NCBI RefSeq assembly: GCF_026626745.1
Contig: NZ_JAPNJW010000001.1
Span: forward strand, 3,270,001-3,334,000
DNA length: 64,000 nt
From: Nannocystis sp. RBIL2
GTDB taxonomy: Bacteria; Myxococcota_A; Polyangia; Nannocystales; Nannocystaceae
Direction of reading: 5' to 3'
Positions 20,973 through 30,516 of the stretch are shown in pieces. A model generated the notes under the pieces. That model made no database searches. It saw only the letters and a list, made by a program, of their open reading frames with translations, and was not told the DNA's origin. Positions within the stretch are counted from its first letter, which is position 1; each line of letters starts with the position of its first letter. Position numbers and translations under genes: made by a program.

Positions 20973-21084
20973 CGCGCCGGATCGAGATCTATCAGCTCGC
21001 CGCGGGACTCACACCAGCCCGACGCGCGCCGCCGCGACTTGTGCGGGCCGGCGAATTTTGCGAGGTTTGCTGACCGCGCGATTA

Positions 21085-21933
21085 ATGCGAGTGCTCCCCC
21101 CAGCCGAGGCGGTCACGGCGGTGCTGCGCAACCGCTGGCCCGAGGCGCAGGCCGCCTGGCCGACGGTCACGGTCGACCGCGACGCCTTCCTCGCGCACTG
21201 CCGCGGCATCCTGCCCGCTGATCCCGAGGCCGCACTGCCGGTGGTCGCCGGTCTGCACGTCGGCGACCTCTACCTCGCGTACGCCTGCGCCGTGATGGGC
21301 GACCCGATCGCCGTGCGCTGCTTCGAGGCGCGGATCTTCGCCGAGGTCGGCGACGTCGTGCGGTCTATCGACGCCGACCCGGACTTCGGCGACGAGGTGC
21401 GGCAGATCGTGCGCCAGCGCCTGCTCGTCGGCGACGACGCGGGGCCGCGCCTGCTCGACTACGCCGGGCGCGGCCCGCTGGCGGTGTGGGTGCAGATCAT
21501 CCTCGTCCGCGCCGCGCTGACGCAGCGCCGCCAGCAGGGCCGCGCGCAGCAGCGCCTGCACGACGCCGGCCACCTCGCGCCGGCGACCGCCGACGACCCC
21601 GAACTCGACTACCTGCGCGTCCGCTACCGCGTCGAATTCGCGGCCGCGTTCCGCGAGGCCTGCTCTCACCTGCCGTCGCGCGAGCGCGCGGTCCTGCGCC
21701 TGTCGGTCGTCAACGGCCTGACGATCGACGTCATCGGCCAGGTCTACGGGGTCCACCGGGCGACCGCGGCGCGCTGGCTGACCCGCGCTCGCGCGCTGCT
21801 CTTCGAGGAGACGCGCCGCCTGCTGACCGCGTCGCTCGGGCTGTCGCCCTCGGAGTTCGGCAGCATCGCGCGCCTGGTCCACAGCCAGCTCGACGTGCAA
21901 ATTTCGTCGCTGCTGCGCAAGCCGGACCTGTGA
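21085..21933 (+). CDS. RNA polymerase sigma-70 family (ECF-like) factor
   Basis: 282 residues from ATG 21085. A region-2-like part with RCFEARIFAEVGDVVRSIDA and VWVQIILVRAALTQRR is followed by region 4: SHLPSRERAVLRLSVVNGLT, IDVIGQVYGVHRATAARWLT and RARALLFEETRRLL, a standard HTH for the -35 element. The N-terminal 60 residues are extra compared with minimal ECF factors. The gene is divergent from a kinase that has an N-terminal anti-sigma-type zinc finger, an arrangement that suggests a regulatory pair. ECF factors controlled by Ser/Thr kinases are known (EcfP/PpkT of Vibrio); the assignment to that mechanism here is inference. Confidence 0.82.
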   Translation: MRVLPPAEAVTAVLRNRWPEAQAAWPTVTVDRDAFLAHCRGILPADPEAALPVVAGLHVGDLYLAYACAVMGDPIAVRCFEARIFAEVGDVVRSIDADPDFGDEVRQIVRQRLLVGDDAGPRLLDYAGRGPLAVWVQIILVRAALTQRRQQGRAQQRLHDAGHLAPATADDPELDYLRVRYRVEFAAAFREACSHLPSRERAVLRLSVVNGLTIDVIGQVYGVHRATAARWLTRARALLFEETRRLLTASLGLSPSEFGSIARLVHSQLDVQISSLLRKPDL

Positions 21934-22076
21934 GCGTTGCCGCGCGGCGAACGTTCGCGCGGCGAACGACCGCGACGCGAGTACGGCGCGCAGCAGTCGC
22001 GGCACGATCGGGGCGGCGGCTCGGCGTCATGTCAGCCTCGAGAGGTATGCCCGAACCACCTCGAACGAACGGGTGA

Positions 22077-23798
22077 TCAGCGAGGCGGCTCGGGCAAGCA
22101 CAGCCCGGCGCCCTCGATCTGGGCGTTCGTCCGGAAGGTGTTGAAGATCTTCCAGTTGTCGATCGGCGTGGTCGGCAGCGTCCCGTCCTCGCGCACGTTG
22201 GTGACGTAGTAGGCGTGCTGGTTCCAGATCCGGCGCGCCTGGATCCACCGGTCCTCGGCGTCGCGCAGGACCTGCAGGGCGGGCTGGCCCGTGCGGGAGG
22301 TCAGCAGGATCTCCGCCGAGCCGTCGTTGTCGACGTCGACCACGATCGGGTACTCGCCCAGCGTGAGGCTGAAGCGGGGCTGGGTCACGAGCACCTCGCC
22401 GCTGAGGCCGTCGTAGACGCGGAAGCTCTGCTCGTCGGCATACATCGCCTCGGCCACGCCGTCGCCGAGAAAGTCGAACGCCGTGCCGCCGGCCGCGCCG
22501 GATTGGTCGAGCACCTCCGTCTCCCACAACACCGCCGCCGGGTTACCCTCGAAGACCGAGTAGAGCTTGGCGGACGACGTAGCGAACTCCGGCTGCCCGT
22601 CGCCGTCGAAGTCATGAACCGTGGCGGGTCGCTGCCAGGTCAAGTAGCTGCCACCAAACACTCCGTTCGGCGTCACTGGGCCCCACTTCGGGGTGCCGTC
22701 GTGCTCGAGCAGGTGCAGCCCGAAGCCCGAGGTGACGAGCACCTCGGGGAACGGGTCGTCGTCGAGGTTGGCGACCTGCGGGATCGACTGGTACGGCACG
22801 TTCGGATGGGCCTCGTAGTAGAGCGTGCCGTCGTGGTGATACGCCGCGTGGCCGGTGATGACCTCCATCTTGCCGTCGCCGTCGAGATCGGCGGCGGTGC
22901 TCGCCTCGATCTCGCCGGGCTGCGGGTTGGCTTTCTCCCACAGAAGCACGCCGTTGTGGTCGTAGACCTCGTGGTTGAAGACGATCTCGGCGTCGCCGTC
23001 GGCGTCGAGGTCGTGGATCGCGATCGACCCGGACTCGCGGTAGAATTTCTGGATCGGGTCGCCGCCGTTGGTCGTGTTGGCCCACTTGAGCGTGCCGTCG
23101 TGCTCGAACGCCTTGAGGTGGAAGTTGCCGTCGAGGTTCCACAGCGCCACGATCTCGGGCAGTCCGTCGCCGTCGATGTCGGCGAACGCCGGCGTGGAGA
23201 AGCACGACACGTTCTCGGACTTCGGGATCGCGAAGTGCTGGGCGCCGGTCGCCCCGTCGAGCAGGAACACCTCGCAGGTTTTGGCGTAGTCGATCGCCTC
23301 GCCGGCGACCAGCACCACGTCCGGGACGTCGCACAGATCGATCTCGCCGTCGCCGTTGTCGTCGGTGAAGTTGCCGACCAGCGGCGTCACCATCGCCTGC
23401 AAGTCGGGCCCGAACGACCATTGCAGCTCCGGGGCGAAGCTCTCGGGCGGCGCCTGGAGCTTGCAGCTGCCGACCGCATCCATGTTGTCCTGCACCTTGC
23501 ACACCTCACCGACCGGGCCGCCGGTCTCGCCGAGGTCGCTGACCGGGAGGTCGAACTTGAATCCGCCGCTGCTCTCCGTCGGCGTCACCGACTCGGTCGT
23601 CGAACCGGCCGACTCGCTGCCGCCCTCGGTCGGCGTCGATGCGCTGCCGGTCGCGCTGCCGGTCGCGCTGTCGGTCGTGGTCGACGGCGCCGTCGTTCCC
23701 GTCAACCCCCACGCGGTCGCACTTTCGTTGTCGTCGCCGCCGCAGGCGGCCAGCAGGAGCGGAGCGAATACCAGAGAGCGATGCACAAGCGACGTCAT
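22077..23798 (-). CDS. FG-GAP/VCBS repeat beta-propeller lipoprotein
   Basis: 573 residues from ATG 23798, which starts a lipoprotein leader (MTSLVHRSLVFAPLLLAACG) behind a GAAAGGA ribosome binding site. A Thr/Ser/Gly linker (about 22-75) is followed by repeated Asp-rich calcium-loop motifs of FG-GAP type: FADIDGDGLPEIVAL, HDLDADGDAEIVFNHE, ADLDGDGKMEVITGH, VHDFDGDGQPEFAT and VDVDNDGSAEILLTS. The C-terminus has RRIWNQHAYYVTNVREDG, which recurs at the ends of such myxobacterial propellers. It is probably a surface adhesion or binding protein. A group II intron domain V relic lies just upstream. Confidence 0.87.
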   Translation of the reverse strand: MTSLVHRSLVFAPLLLAACGGDDNESATAWGLTGTTAPSTTTDSATGSATGSASTPTEGGSESAGSTTESVTPTESSGGFKFDLPVSDLGETGGPVGEVCKVQDNMDAVGSCKLQAPPESFAPELQWSFGPDLQAMVTPLVGNFTDDNGDGEIDLCDVPDVVLVAGEAIDYAKTCEVFLLDGATGAQHFAIPKSENVSCFSTPAFADIDGDGLPEIVALWNLDGNFHLKAFEHDGTLKWANTTNGGDPIQKFYRESGSIAIHDLDADGDAEIVFNHEVYDHNGVLLWEKANPQPGEIEASTAADLDGDGKMEVITGHAAYHHDGTLYYEAHPNVPYQSIPQVANLDDDPFPEVLVTSGFGLHLLEHDGTPKWGPVTPNGVFGGSYLTWQRPATVHDFDGDGQPEFATSSAKLYSVFEGNPAAVLWETEVLDQSGAAGGTAFDFLGDGVAEAMYADEQSFRVYDGLSGEVLVTQPRFSLTLGEYPIVVDVDNDGSAEILLTSRTGQPALQVLRDAEDRWIQARRIWNQHAYYVTNVREDGTLPTTPIDNWKIFNTFRTNAQIEGAGLCLPEPPR

Positions 23799-23857
23799 TG
23801 GTAGATCCTTTCTTATCAATCGCGGTCTTCCGCACGGAGACAGACAGGACCCCCGTT

Positions 23858-23890
23858 CAAACCGTGCGTGCGGATTCCCGCACACGGCTT
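23858..23890 (-). ncRNA. Group II intron domain V-like hairpin (relic)
   Basis: Read on the minus strand, this 33-base element begins AAGCCGTGT, including the AGC catalytic triad, continues GCGG-GAAT-CCGC (4-bp upper stem with a GNRA-like loop), then a 2-base AC bulge, and closes with GCACGGTTT pairing to the start. That lower stem, 2-base bulge, short upper stem and tetraloop layout is the hallmark of domain V. The flanks 23891-23960 (CACCGG, GAGACC) resemble sequence usually found before domain V. No reverse transcriptase or domain I is seen, so this is a 3' intron remnant. Confidence 0.65.
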
Positions 23891-24033
23891 ACCGGTGGTC
23901 TCTCAGGCCGTCGCATTACGCGGCCCCCGGGTACTGCACGGTCCCCCGCAAGCGGTGGAGCCCATGCTGAGGATGGAAGAAGTCGCTTGCGCGGGCGGTG
24001 ATCGAGACATGCGGCGCGCCTCACTTCAGGGTG

Positions 24034-26244
24034 CTACGGCTGCTGGACGAAGGAGCGAGGCGCAATCCCCCAGCGCGGGTCTCCCGCCAGCGCGGCGCGG
24101 CACGCAGGGAAGTTGGAGGCTTGAGCGATCCGCGCGAACGCAGCTTCCGCGCCCTCGACCTGCCGATTCACGCACTGAGCGAGCGCGCACATCGCATATT
24201 CGAAGTAGTCGCCGCCGAACGCCTGCTTCACCGGCATGCCCTCGAAGCCGAGGGTGTCCCAATTCGTGGCGTGAATGTTCCCGTCGTCCAGATCGGGGCC
24301 GTTGGGGCGGCCGGCGAAACGTTCGAACGCGATGCCCCAATTCGCGTCGAATTTGGCTTGGTCCTGATTCTCGGGGAAAGCGAAGGTGCTGAGGATCGGA
24401 GAATAGGCCTGATAGGCCCAGTGCCAGCCCTCGGGGTTGGTGCCGTCCGACATGCGCTGGACCAGGCCCTTGCCCATCCACTCCATGAACGCCGTCGCAT
24501 CGGCCTCGTGGGTCGCCTCGACGACTTTCAGGTCGAGCACCCAGGCGACCGAGCCCACCACGTAATCGCTCATCCAGGTCCGTTCTCCGCCGATGTCGCC
24601 CCAGTAGACCTGGTCCGGCTCGATCACGACCCCGAGCGCGTTCGTGTGGAAGCCGCGCATCCACGCGAGCGACGCGCCCACGGCGCCGGCGTACCCGAGG
24701 TGCTCCGGATCGTCGTCGGGCGTGATCGCAGCCGCCATTCCGCAGTTGCGAATCTGCCAGGCCGTCCCGCGCGGCTGGAGGCTGCGCACCATGAGGCCCG
24801 CGGCGCCGCCGCGCGACTCGACGCTTGTGCTGAAGTGGACCCACTTCACGAAGTACTGCAGCTCCTCGAGGTGCCACCAGTCGCCTGTGACCAGATAGGC
24901 GACATAACCGGGCAGCCATCCGTGCGAGATGTCCCAGTCGGTCCCGTACTGGCCCGAAAAGTACGCGCGGCCTCCGTACATGTCTCCGGTCGACTGCGGG
25001 AGCTTGGCGTCGGGGTGCGCTGCGAACGTCGGCGGGGCATTCGTCGCCGCCTCGCGGATGTGCACGCTCCATGCCCCGGAAGCGAACGAATTGACCAGCA
25101 CCGATTGCAGCGCCCGCGGCGCGGCCGAGACGACGTAGGTAGCGTCCCATTGCGAAAGCCAGCCGATCGACGGGCTGTCGCCGCCGCTGCCCAGGGCATC
25201 TCCCGGCAGGTTGTGCTGCGCGTAGGGGACGTAATTGTCCGCGAGGTTGTCGAAGAGCGTCTCATTGATCGACTCGGCGAGGAAGGCGGGGACCGCCCCG
25301 CTCTGTTGCAGGTACGCGGGGTCGTGCGCGACGACGATCTGCGGATCGGCGTCGAGCCACAGCTTGCCGCTGTGCCCGTCCGTGCAGACGATCCGCGTGT
25401 GGTGTTTGATGTCGAGCTCGCTCGTCGAGTCGTAGAGCGTCTTGTCCTGCGACGTCGCGACGACGCGACCGATCTTGTTGGTGGCTCCCGTGTAGTCGAA
25501 CCAGCCGTTCTCGACGCTGACCAGCGTCTCGACGGCGCCCCCCTTGTAGAGGCGGACGAACAACCAGACGACCAGTTGGTCGTCGATGTCGAGGCGATAG
25601 CGCCACTCCGACGCGACCGGGCCGGAGAGGATCTGCTGGACGGGATTTCCCAGCGCGGACGCCAGCGAGACGGCGCCGAGCATGCCCACCTGGATGCCGA
25701 GGTCCGGAGCTGCCGCGACGAGCTCCGCCTCGGTGATCGCGGGCGCGGGATCGGAGGCCTCGGCGACGCGCGAGAGCTTCACGATCCGCGGTGTCCCCGC
25801 GGTGAAGTCACAACGCCCCGAGAGAACGGCGAACTTCACCGAGCCGTCGGGCCAGCGATTGCGAACGACGGCCTGGAATTCGTCGACGTCCGCCGCGATC
25901 CGGGCCTCCGACGGGATGTCTCCTTCCGCGAAGAAGTGCCCGATCGTCCACGGCAACAGTTCGCCGGACGTGCCCGCGGTGAGACTCACCGTGGTGATGT
26001 CCTTGGGCGTCACGCCGGATCCGTCGGTCTCCCCCGTCGTCTCGTCACCACCGGTGGAATCGGGTTCCCCGCCTGTCCCATCCGTCGGGGTGCCGCCGGT
26101 AGAACCGGAACTCCCGCCTTGGCCGGTCGTCCCGTCGCTGTCGGTAGAACCGGATCCCCCCGTGTCACCGCCGCATGCGCCGAGGCCCCAGGCGCCGAAC
26201 AGTGTGAGAGTGGACTCAAGAAAAGTTCGTCGATCGATCGTCAT
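24034..26244 (-). CDS. Exported rhamnogalacturonan-lyase-like (PcRGLX/YetA-type) protein, Tat lipoprotein
   Basis: 736 residues from ATG 26244. The start MTIDRRTFLESTLTLFGAWG combines a twin-arginine motif with a downstream LGACGG lipobox. A Gly/Thr/Ser linker (about 30-75) leads to a beta domain starting TVSLTAGTSGELLPWTIGHF and WPDGSVKFAVLSG, which resembles the N-terminal domain of the PcRGLX/YetA exo-rhamnogalacturonan lyase family. The long C-terminal part is rich in aromatics with alpha/alpha-toroid character (DISHGWLPGYVAYLVTGDWW, LEELQYFVKWVHF, GSVAWVLDLKVVEATHEADA). Polysaccharide degradation at the cell surface is the most likely role. Family assignment is from recalled motif similarity and is moderately sure. 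Confidence 0.65.
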   Translation of the reverse strand: MTIDRRTFLESTLTLFGAWGLGACGGDTGGSGSTDSDGTTGQGGSSGSTGGTPTDGTGGEPDSTGGDETTGETDGSGVTPKDITTVSLTAGTSGELLPWTIGHFFAEGDIPSEARIAADVDEFQAVVRNRWPDGSVKFAVLSGRCDFTAGTPRIVKLSRVAEASDPAPAITEAELVAAAPDLGIQVGMLGAVSLASALGNPVQQILSGPVASEWRYRLDIDDQLVVWLFVRLYKGGAVETLVSVENGWFDYTGATNKIGRVVATSQDKTLYDSTSELDIKHHTRIVCTDGHSGKLWLDADPQIVVAHDPAYLQQSGAVPAFLAESINETLFDNLADNYVPYAQHNLPGDALGSGGDSPSIGWLSQWDATYVVSAAPRALQSVLVNSFASGAWSVHIREAATNAPPTFAAHPDAKLPQSTGDMYGGRAYFSGQYGTDWDISHGWLPGYVAYLVTGDWWHLEELQYFVKWVHFSTSVESRGGAAGLMVRSLQPRGTAWQIRNCGMAAAITPDDDPEHLGYAGAVGASLAWMRGFHTNALGVVIEPDQVYWGDIGGERTWMSDYVVGSVAWVLDLKVVEATHEADATAFMEWMGKGLVQRMSDGTNPEGWHWAYQAYSPILSTFAFPENQDQAKFDANWGIAFERFAGRPNGPDLDDGNIHATNWDTLGFEGMPVKQAFGGDYFEYAMCALAQCVNRQVEGAEAAFARIAQASNFPACRAALAGDPRWGIAPRSFVQQP

Positions 26245-26380
26245 GGTGACTTCCCCACGAAATGGAACGTAAGTCGCGCCTGTGCTCTCGTCGCCGGTGA
26301 TGCGGCCGTCGACGCCGACCGTCCGGGTGTCCTGTCCGCGGAACGGACAGGGCGACATGGCGCTTGAATGAGGCCCGGCG

Positions 26381-27946
26381 TCACTGCAAGCGGATCAGGC
26401 GGATGTCCTCCTCCGCGACGTTCACCCACACGATCGCGTGCAGCTCGGGGAAGTACTCGAGCTTGGTCTCGGTGTTGGTGTTCACCACGGCGGGGTAGTC
26501 ACCGGCGATGGCGGCGCGCTCGAGCGTCCACGTGTTCTCGTCGATCCACGCCCACAGCATGCCCTCGCCGATGGCCTCGAGGTTCGCCAGGTACTGGCCG
26601 GTCTCGGCCACGTGCGCCAGCGTCCGGCCGTCGAACCCCGACTGCATGTCGAACATCAGCGCCGCCGCCGACGGGCCGTAGGTCAGCTCGTGACTGACGA
26701 TCTCGCGGGTGTCGAGGTTGGTCACCAGCATCGTGTGTGGGCGCCCGGCGTCGTACTGGAGCGTGTGCAGGGTCTGCCCGCGTTGATCCATCGCGTTGCT
26801 GAGTGCGGCCCAGCCGCCGCTCGGGTAGCCGCCCTCCCAGCGGAACTCGGTCCCGCCGGCCAGCACCGACCACGTCTGCGAGGCGTTGTAGTTCTGCGTG
26901 GCCGACATGTAGTAGCGGCCCTCGGCGGCGTTCCACCACCCGTGCATGTTCTCGCCGGCGTAGCCGGTCTCGCCCGAGTAGTTGGCGGCGGCGTCGAACG
27001 GGAACTTCGGCAGCGACCACGTCGCGGTCTCGACGTCGTACTCCCAGTAGCGGCGGCAGCCCATGAGGATCTTGCCCGCGTTGCCCAGCTCGGGCACGAA
27101 CACGGTCGAGCCGTAGGTGTGGCGGGAGGTCGGCGTGCGCGTCGAGCTCGCCGGGTTGTCGGGGTCGAAGAACTCGTCGCTGTACACGCCCTCGGGGTTC
27201 TCGAAGTTGGCCTCGTAGTACGCGACGGCCGGGTTGAAGTTGGTGAAGTTCGCGTTGTACTCCGGAGGCCACAACGAGCTGTCGCTGGGCATCCGCTCGA
27301 TGTTCCACATCATCGTGCGCAGATCGAGGCGGTACACGCCGTCGTTCGACGAGCCGTCGTGGCCGCCGCCGACGGTGACCCAGCCGCGCTCGCTGCCGTG
27401 GCGCGTGTCCCAGGCCATGCCGACCCAGTCCGCGAGCACGCCGTGCCAGTCCTCGTTGCCGCGATCGCTCCAGCCCGGGATCGCGGCCTTGACCTCGGCG
27501 TCGAGCGCGTCGAGGCGCGTGCCGACCACCCGCACCCAGCGATTTAGCGGCACGGTCTGCCACGACACGCAGTTGACCCGACCGTCGCCGTCGCGCCCTG
27601 GCGTCCATGCGTCGCCGTCAAGCGCACCGACGTCGTCGCCCATGCCCCAGGCGCTGTTGATCTCGTCGCCGCAGTCGAAAGCCGGCGCGCCGGTGGCGCT
27701 CGTGCTCGTGTCGTCGCCGTCATTCGTGCTCGACGTCGTGGTCGGGCCGCTGGTCGGGACGACGCCCGACGTCTCGCTGCCGCCGCTGCTCATGTCGGTC
27801 CCAGCCGTCTCGCTGCCGCTGCTGCTCGTTGTGCTCGCTGTCGACGTGCTGCCGTCGGTCGTCGCGCTCGACCCACCACCACCACCGCACGCGGCCACCA
27901 GGCCCAAGACCAAGCCCCGCGCGTACCCCTTCGTCCTCGTCAGCAT
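26381..27946 (-). CDS. Beta-propeller-like lipoprotein of unknown function
   Basis: 521 residues: leader MLTRTKGYARGLVLGLVAAC, Ser/Thr/Gly linker (about 22-85), then a domain with regularly spaced Trp/Gly strands: GRVNCVSWQTVPLNRWVRVV, ERGWVTVGGGHDGSSNDGVY, DLRTMMWNIERMPSDSSLWP, HTYGSTVFVPELGNAGKILM, YYMSATQNYNASQTWSVLAG and MLWAWIDENTWTLERAAI. The spacing suggests a Kelch/galactose-oxidase-like propeller. No catalytic motif is obvious. It follows the lyase-like gene region on the same strand but is separated by 136 bases, so cotranscription is uncertain. Confidence 0.75.
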   Translation of the reverse strand: MLTRTKGYARGLVLGLVAACGGGGGSSATTDGSTSTASTTSSSGSETAGTDMSSGGSETSGVVPTSGPTTTSSTNDGDDTSTSATGAPAFDCGDEINSAWGMGDDVGALDGDAWTPGRDGDGRVNCVSWQTVPLNRWVRVVGTRLDALDAEVKAAIPGWSDRGNEDWHGVLADWVGMAWDTRHGSERGWVTVGGGHDGSSNDGVYRLDLRTMMWNIERMPSDSSLWPPEYNANFTNFNPAVAYYEANFENPEGVYSDEFFDPDNPASSTRTPTSRHTYGSTVFVPELGNAGKILMGCRRYWEYDVETATWSLPKFPFDAAANYSGETGYAGENMHGWWNAAEGRYYMSATQNYNASQTWSVLAGGTEFRWEGGYPSGGWAALSNAMDQRGQTLHTLQYDAGRPHTMLVTNLDTREIVSHELTYGPSAAALMFDMQSGFDGRTLAHVAETGQYLANLEAIGEGMLWAWIDENTWTLERAAIAGDYPAVVNTNTETKLEYFPELHAIVWVNVAEEDIRLIRLQ

Positions 27947-28641
27947 GCGGCCGACTCTGGCCCAGTCCTAAGGGCGAAGGCGAACCCGGTCGAGACAACG
28001 ATGACGACGAACGAGTCGCCTCCAGGTCGCACGCGCTTCGATCGACGCCGCGGTCGCGTCGTGTCGCACGCGGGTGAATGCGAGGAAGGACACGACCGCG
28101 ACGACCGGATGCGCGCCTTCCTCGAACATCCGATGCTCGGATCATCGCGCACAGCGGGCTCCCCTCGTCCCACCAGGATGCCGTGCACCGAGCGGATACG
28201 TATCGTGGACTCAAGTCGTATGAAATCTGCACCACGTCGGCGTCCTCCACCATCGCCTGGCTGATCCGGCGGAAGTCGCCAGCGATGAACTGCGAGCGCC
28301 GCCCGGCGCGCTCGTCGGGCTCGCCCTCGTCTCGGCCCGCTCGCCGCGAACATGAGCGCCAAGCGTCCATCACCATGGATCCGCGTCACTGGTCGTCGTG
28401 ATCGTCGGCGCGGCAGCCGTCGGTCTTCACCGATTGGTGTGCCGGTACCACGACGCGCGGGTCTACCGCCGCGCGGAGCACGCGTCCAACACATCAAGCA
28501 CGCAACGTGGCTGCGCACGTATGCACGCGCAGCGGCGGCGGTGAGACGCGAGGTCGGAGCGTGCGGCGACTCGCCGCCTGCGCTCGCGGGCGCGTCAGTC
28601 GTGTGTAAGCTTTGCCCGGGTCGGCGCGTAGAACCAATAAC
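27947..28641. other. About 700 bases without a convincing gene
   Basis: This is the divergent gap between the propeller lipoprotein (-) and the RCC1 lipoprotein (+). A minus-strand patch around 28180-28300 (AMVEDADVVQISYDLSPRYV) has protein-like composition but changes frame within 60 codons, so it may be a gene relic. No RNA gene or clear repeat was seen. Confidence 0.45.
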
Positions 28642-29904
28642 ATGTCGCGCAAGGCTCTCTCCCTCACGCCAGTCGTCGCGGTCGTGATCGCGTGTTCGAA
28701 CGGCGCGGCGGTCGACCGGTCGACACACCCGACACGCTCGACGGCGCGGCCCTCGCTAACGACGCCGGGCGCGCACGCGACCACGGTCGTCGCGGGGTAC
28801 AACCATACGTGCGCCCGCATGGCCGACGCGACGGTCCGCTGCTGGGGCGCCAACGACCACGGTCAGCTCGGCGCGCCGGCGCCGACCGCGTGCGCCAACA
28901 CGGACTCGATGTTCGGCGTGACGGGGAGTCCGCAGTCGTGCCGCGACACTCCCGCCGACGTGGGGCTCGTCGACGTCGCGGCGGTGGCCGCCGCGGCGGA
29001 CACGACGTGTGCGCTGCTGGGCGACGGCACGGTGCGCTGCTGGGGCGGCAACACGTACGGCGCCGTCGGCGACGGCACGACGACCGACCGCCCGTTGCCG
29101 ACGCCGGTCGCGGGGCTCGCGAACGCGACGCAGATCGCGCTGGGGCCGAAGCACGCGTGCGCGCGCCTCGGCGATGGCGGCGTCGCGTGCTGGGGCAACG
29201 GTTTCTACGGACAGCTCGGTCCCGTGCCTATTGCACCGCTGCCGCCCGGGGTCGTCGCGCGCCAGGGCGACACCTCGGTGAGTGTGCTTACGCCGCAGCG
29301 GTTGGCGGGGCTGACCAACGTGGTCGACGTCTCGGTCGGCGAGCAGCTGACCTGCGCGCGGCTAGCGACCGGCGACGTCACGTGCTTCGGACAGTCGTAC
29401 CGCAGGGCGCCCGCCGACCCGACGCCGCGGGTCGTGCCGGCGCTACACGGCGCGACCGCGCTCGCGCTCGGCACGGTCAACCACTGCGGTCTCCTGCACG
29501 GCGGCGTCGCCCGCTGCTGGGGCGCGAACATCGGCGGCGAACTGCTCGACGGCACGCGCACGGAGCGACCGGAGCCAGTGCCGAGCACGGGGCTTCCGCC
29601 CGTCTCGACTATGTGCATGAGCACCGTGAGCTCGCGCGTGTGCGCGATCGGCGGCGGCAGCGGTGGCGAGGTGCAGTGTTGGGGTGAGTCCGGGACCGTG
29701 GGCGTTGGCGGGCTGCTGCGGCAGGTCGCACTGCCGATCGCGGCCGCGCAGGTCGCCCTCGGTGCGAACCACGGTTGCGCCCTCGGGGGCGACGGATCGG
29801 TGTGGTGCTGGGGCGATCGTTTCTGGGGCGCGACGGGGGCGCGCGACGCGCAGGCAGCGCCCACGTCGGCCTTCTGGACGCCGCCGCAGCGGGTCGCGTT
29901 CTAA
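28642..29904 (+). CDS. RCC1-repeat beta-propeller lipoprotein
   Basis: 420 residues from ATG 28642 (leader MSRKALSLTPVVAVVIACSN with an IAC lipobox). The mature part has seven RCC1-type blades, each with a Cys...CWG signature: TCARMADATVRCWGAN, TCALLGDGTVRCWGGN, ACARLGDGGVACWGNG, TCARLATGDVTCFGQS, HCGLLHGGVARCWGAN, VCAIGGGSGGEVQCWG and GCALGGDGSVWCWGDR. Paired cysteines probably lock each blade outside the cell. Bacterial members of this family are surface proteins of unknown ligand. A second RCC1 protein lies at 54386-56983. Confidence 0.85.
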   Translation: MSRKALSLTPVVAVVIACSNGAAVDRSTHPTRSTARPSLTTPGAHATTVVAGYNHTCARMADATVRCWGANDHGQLGAPAPTACANTDSMFGVTGSPQSCRDTPADVGLVDVAAVAAAADTTCALLGDGTVRCWGGNTYGAVGDGTTTDRPLPTPVAGLANATQIALGPKHACARLGDGGVACWGNGFYGQLGPVPIAPLPPGVVARQGDTSVSVLTPQRLAGLTNVVDVSVGEQLTCARLATGDVTCFGQSYRRAPADPTPRVVPALHGATALALGTVNHCGLLHGGVARCWGANIGGELLDGTRTERPEPVPSTGLPPVSTMCMSTVSSRVCAIGGGSGGEVQCWGESGTVGVGGLLRQVALPIAAAQVALGANHGCALGGDGSVWCWGDRFWGATGARDAQAAPTSAFWTPPQRVAF

Positions 29905-29967
29905 TGGCACCTGCTGAAGTTGGTTGACGGCATCAGGCACTCACCAAGGCAGTCCTGACAGCATGTC

Positions 29968-30504
29968 TCATTTGCCTTGAGGCGTGCTGACGCGGCAGTG
30001 CTTGAACCATCCGGCGGCATCGGCGGGTGTGACGAAGCCGGAGACGGCGCAGATCGCGGCCTTTAGAAGGGGGACCGTTCGCGCTCCGAGGCCGCGGAGC
30101 GCCGCCTTGATCTTGGACCACGCGAGCTCGATGGGGTTCAGGTCCGGCGAGTACGGCGGTTGATAGACGACCTGCGCGCCGCGAGCCTCGATACGCTCGC
30201 GGACGCCGGATGCGTGATGCGCTCCCAGGTTGTCCATGACGACGATGTCGCCCGGGCGCAGCTTCGGCGCCAGATGCTGGTCGAGGAACTCGAGGAAGAC
30301 CTTCGCCGTCGTACCGCCTTCGACGGTCATCATCGCCTCGATGCCGTCGATCGACAGCGCGCCGAGCATCGTCGTGACGCGGCCGCGATTCCGCGGCACC
30401 ACGCCCTGGGCGCGCTTCCCACAGGGCGCCCAGGCCCGCGTGCGGGTCATCGAGATGTGCGAGCCGGACTCGTCGAGGAAAATCAGGCGCTCGGGGTCGC
30501 AGGA
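29968..30504 (-). pseudogene. IS630-family transposase, C-terminal part only
   Basis: The DDE core is clean: DPERLIFLDESGSHISMTRT with the first Asp/Glu, RNRGRVTTMLGALSIDGIEA, then PGDIVVMDNLGAHHASGVRE with the second Asp, YQPPYSPDLNPIELAWSKIK with the final Glu, and the natural C-terminus. The N-terminal HTH half is missing; upstream of about 30504 the frame turns arginine-rich and the CPBP gene starts 12 bases on. Together with the relic at 1171-1569, which has a different sequence type, it shows that two IS630 subgroups have visited this region. Confidence 0.8.
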
Positions 30505-30516
30505 CTCGTGTCGGCC

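Noticed and set aside
21056-21084. Promoter-like TTGCGA-17 bp-ATTAAT before the sigma gene
   Set aside because: The -10 would overlap the ATG, so transcription would start inside the gene; both boxes match the consensus at only four of six positions.
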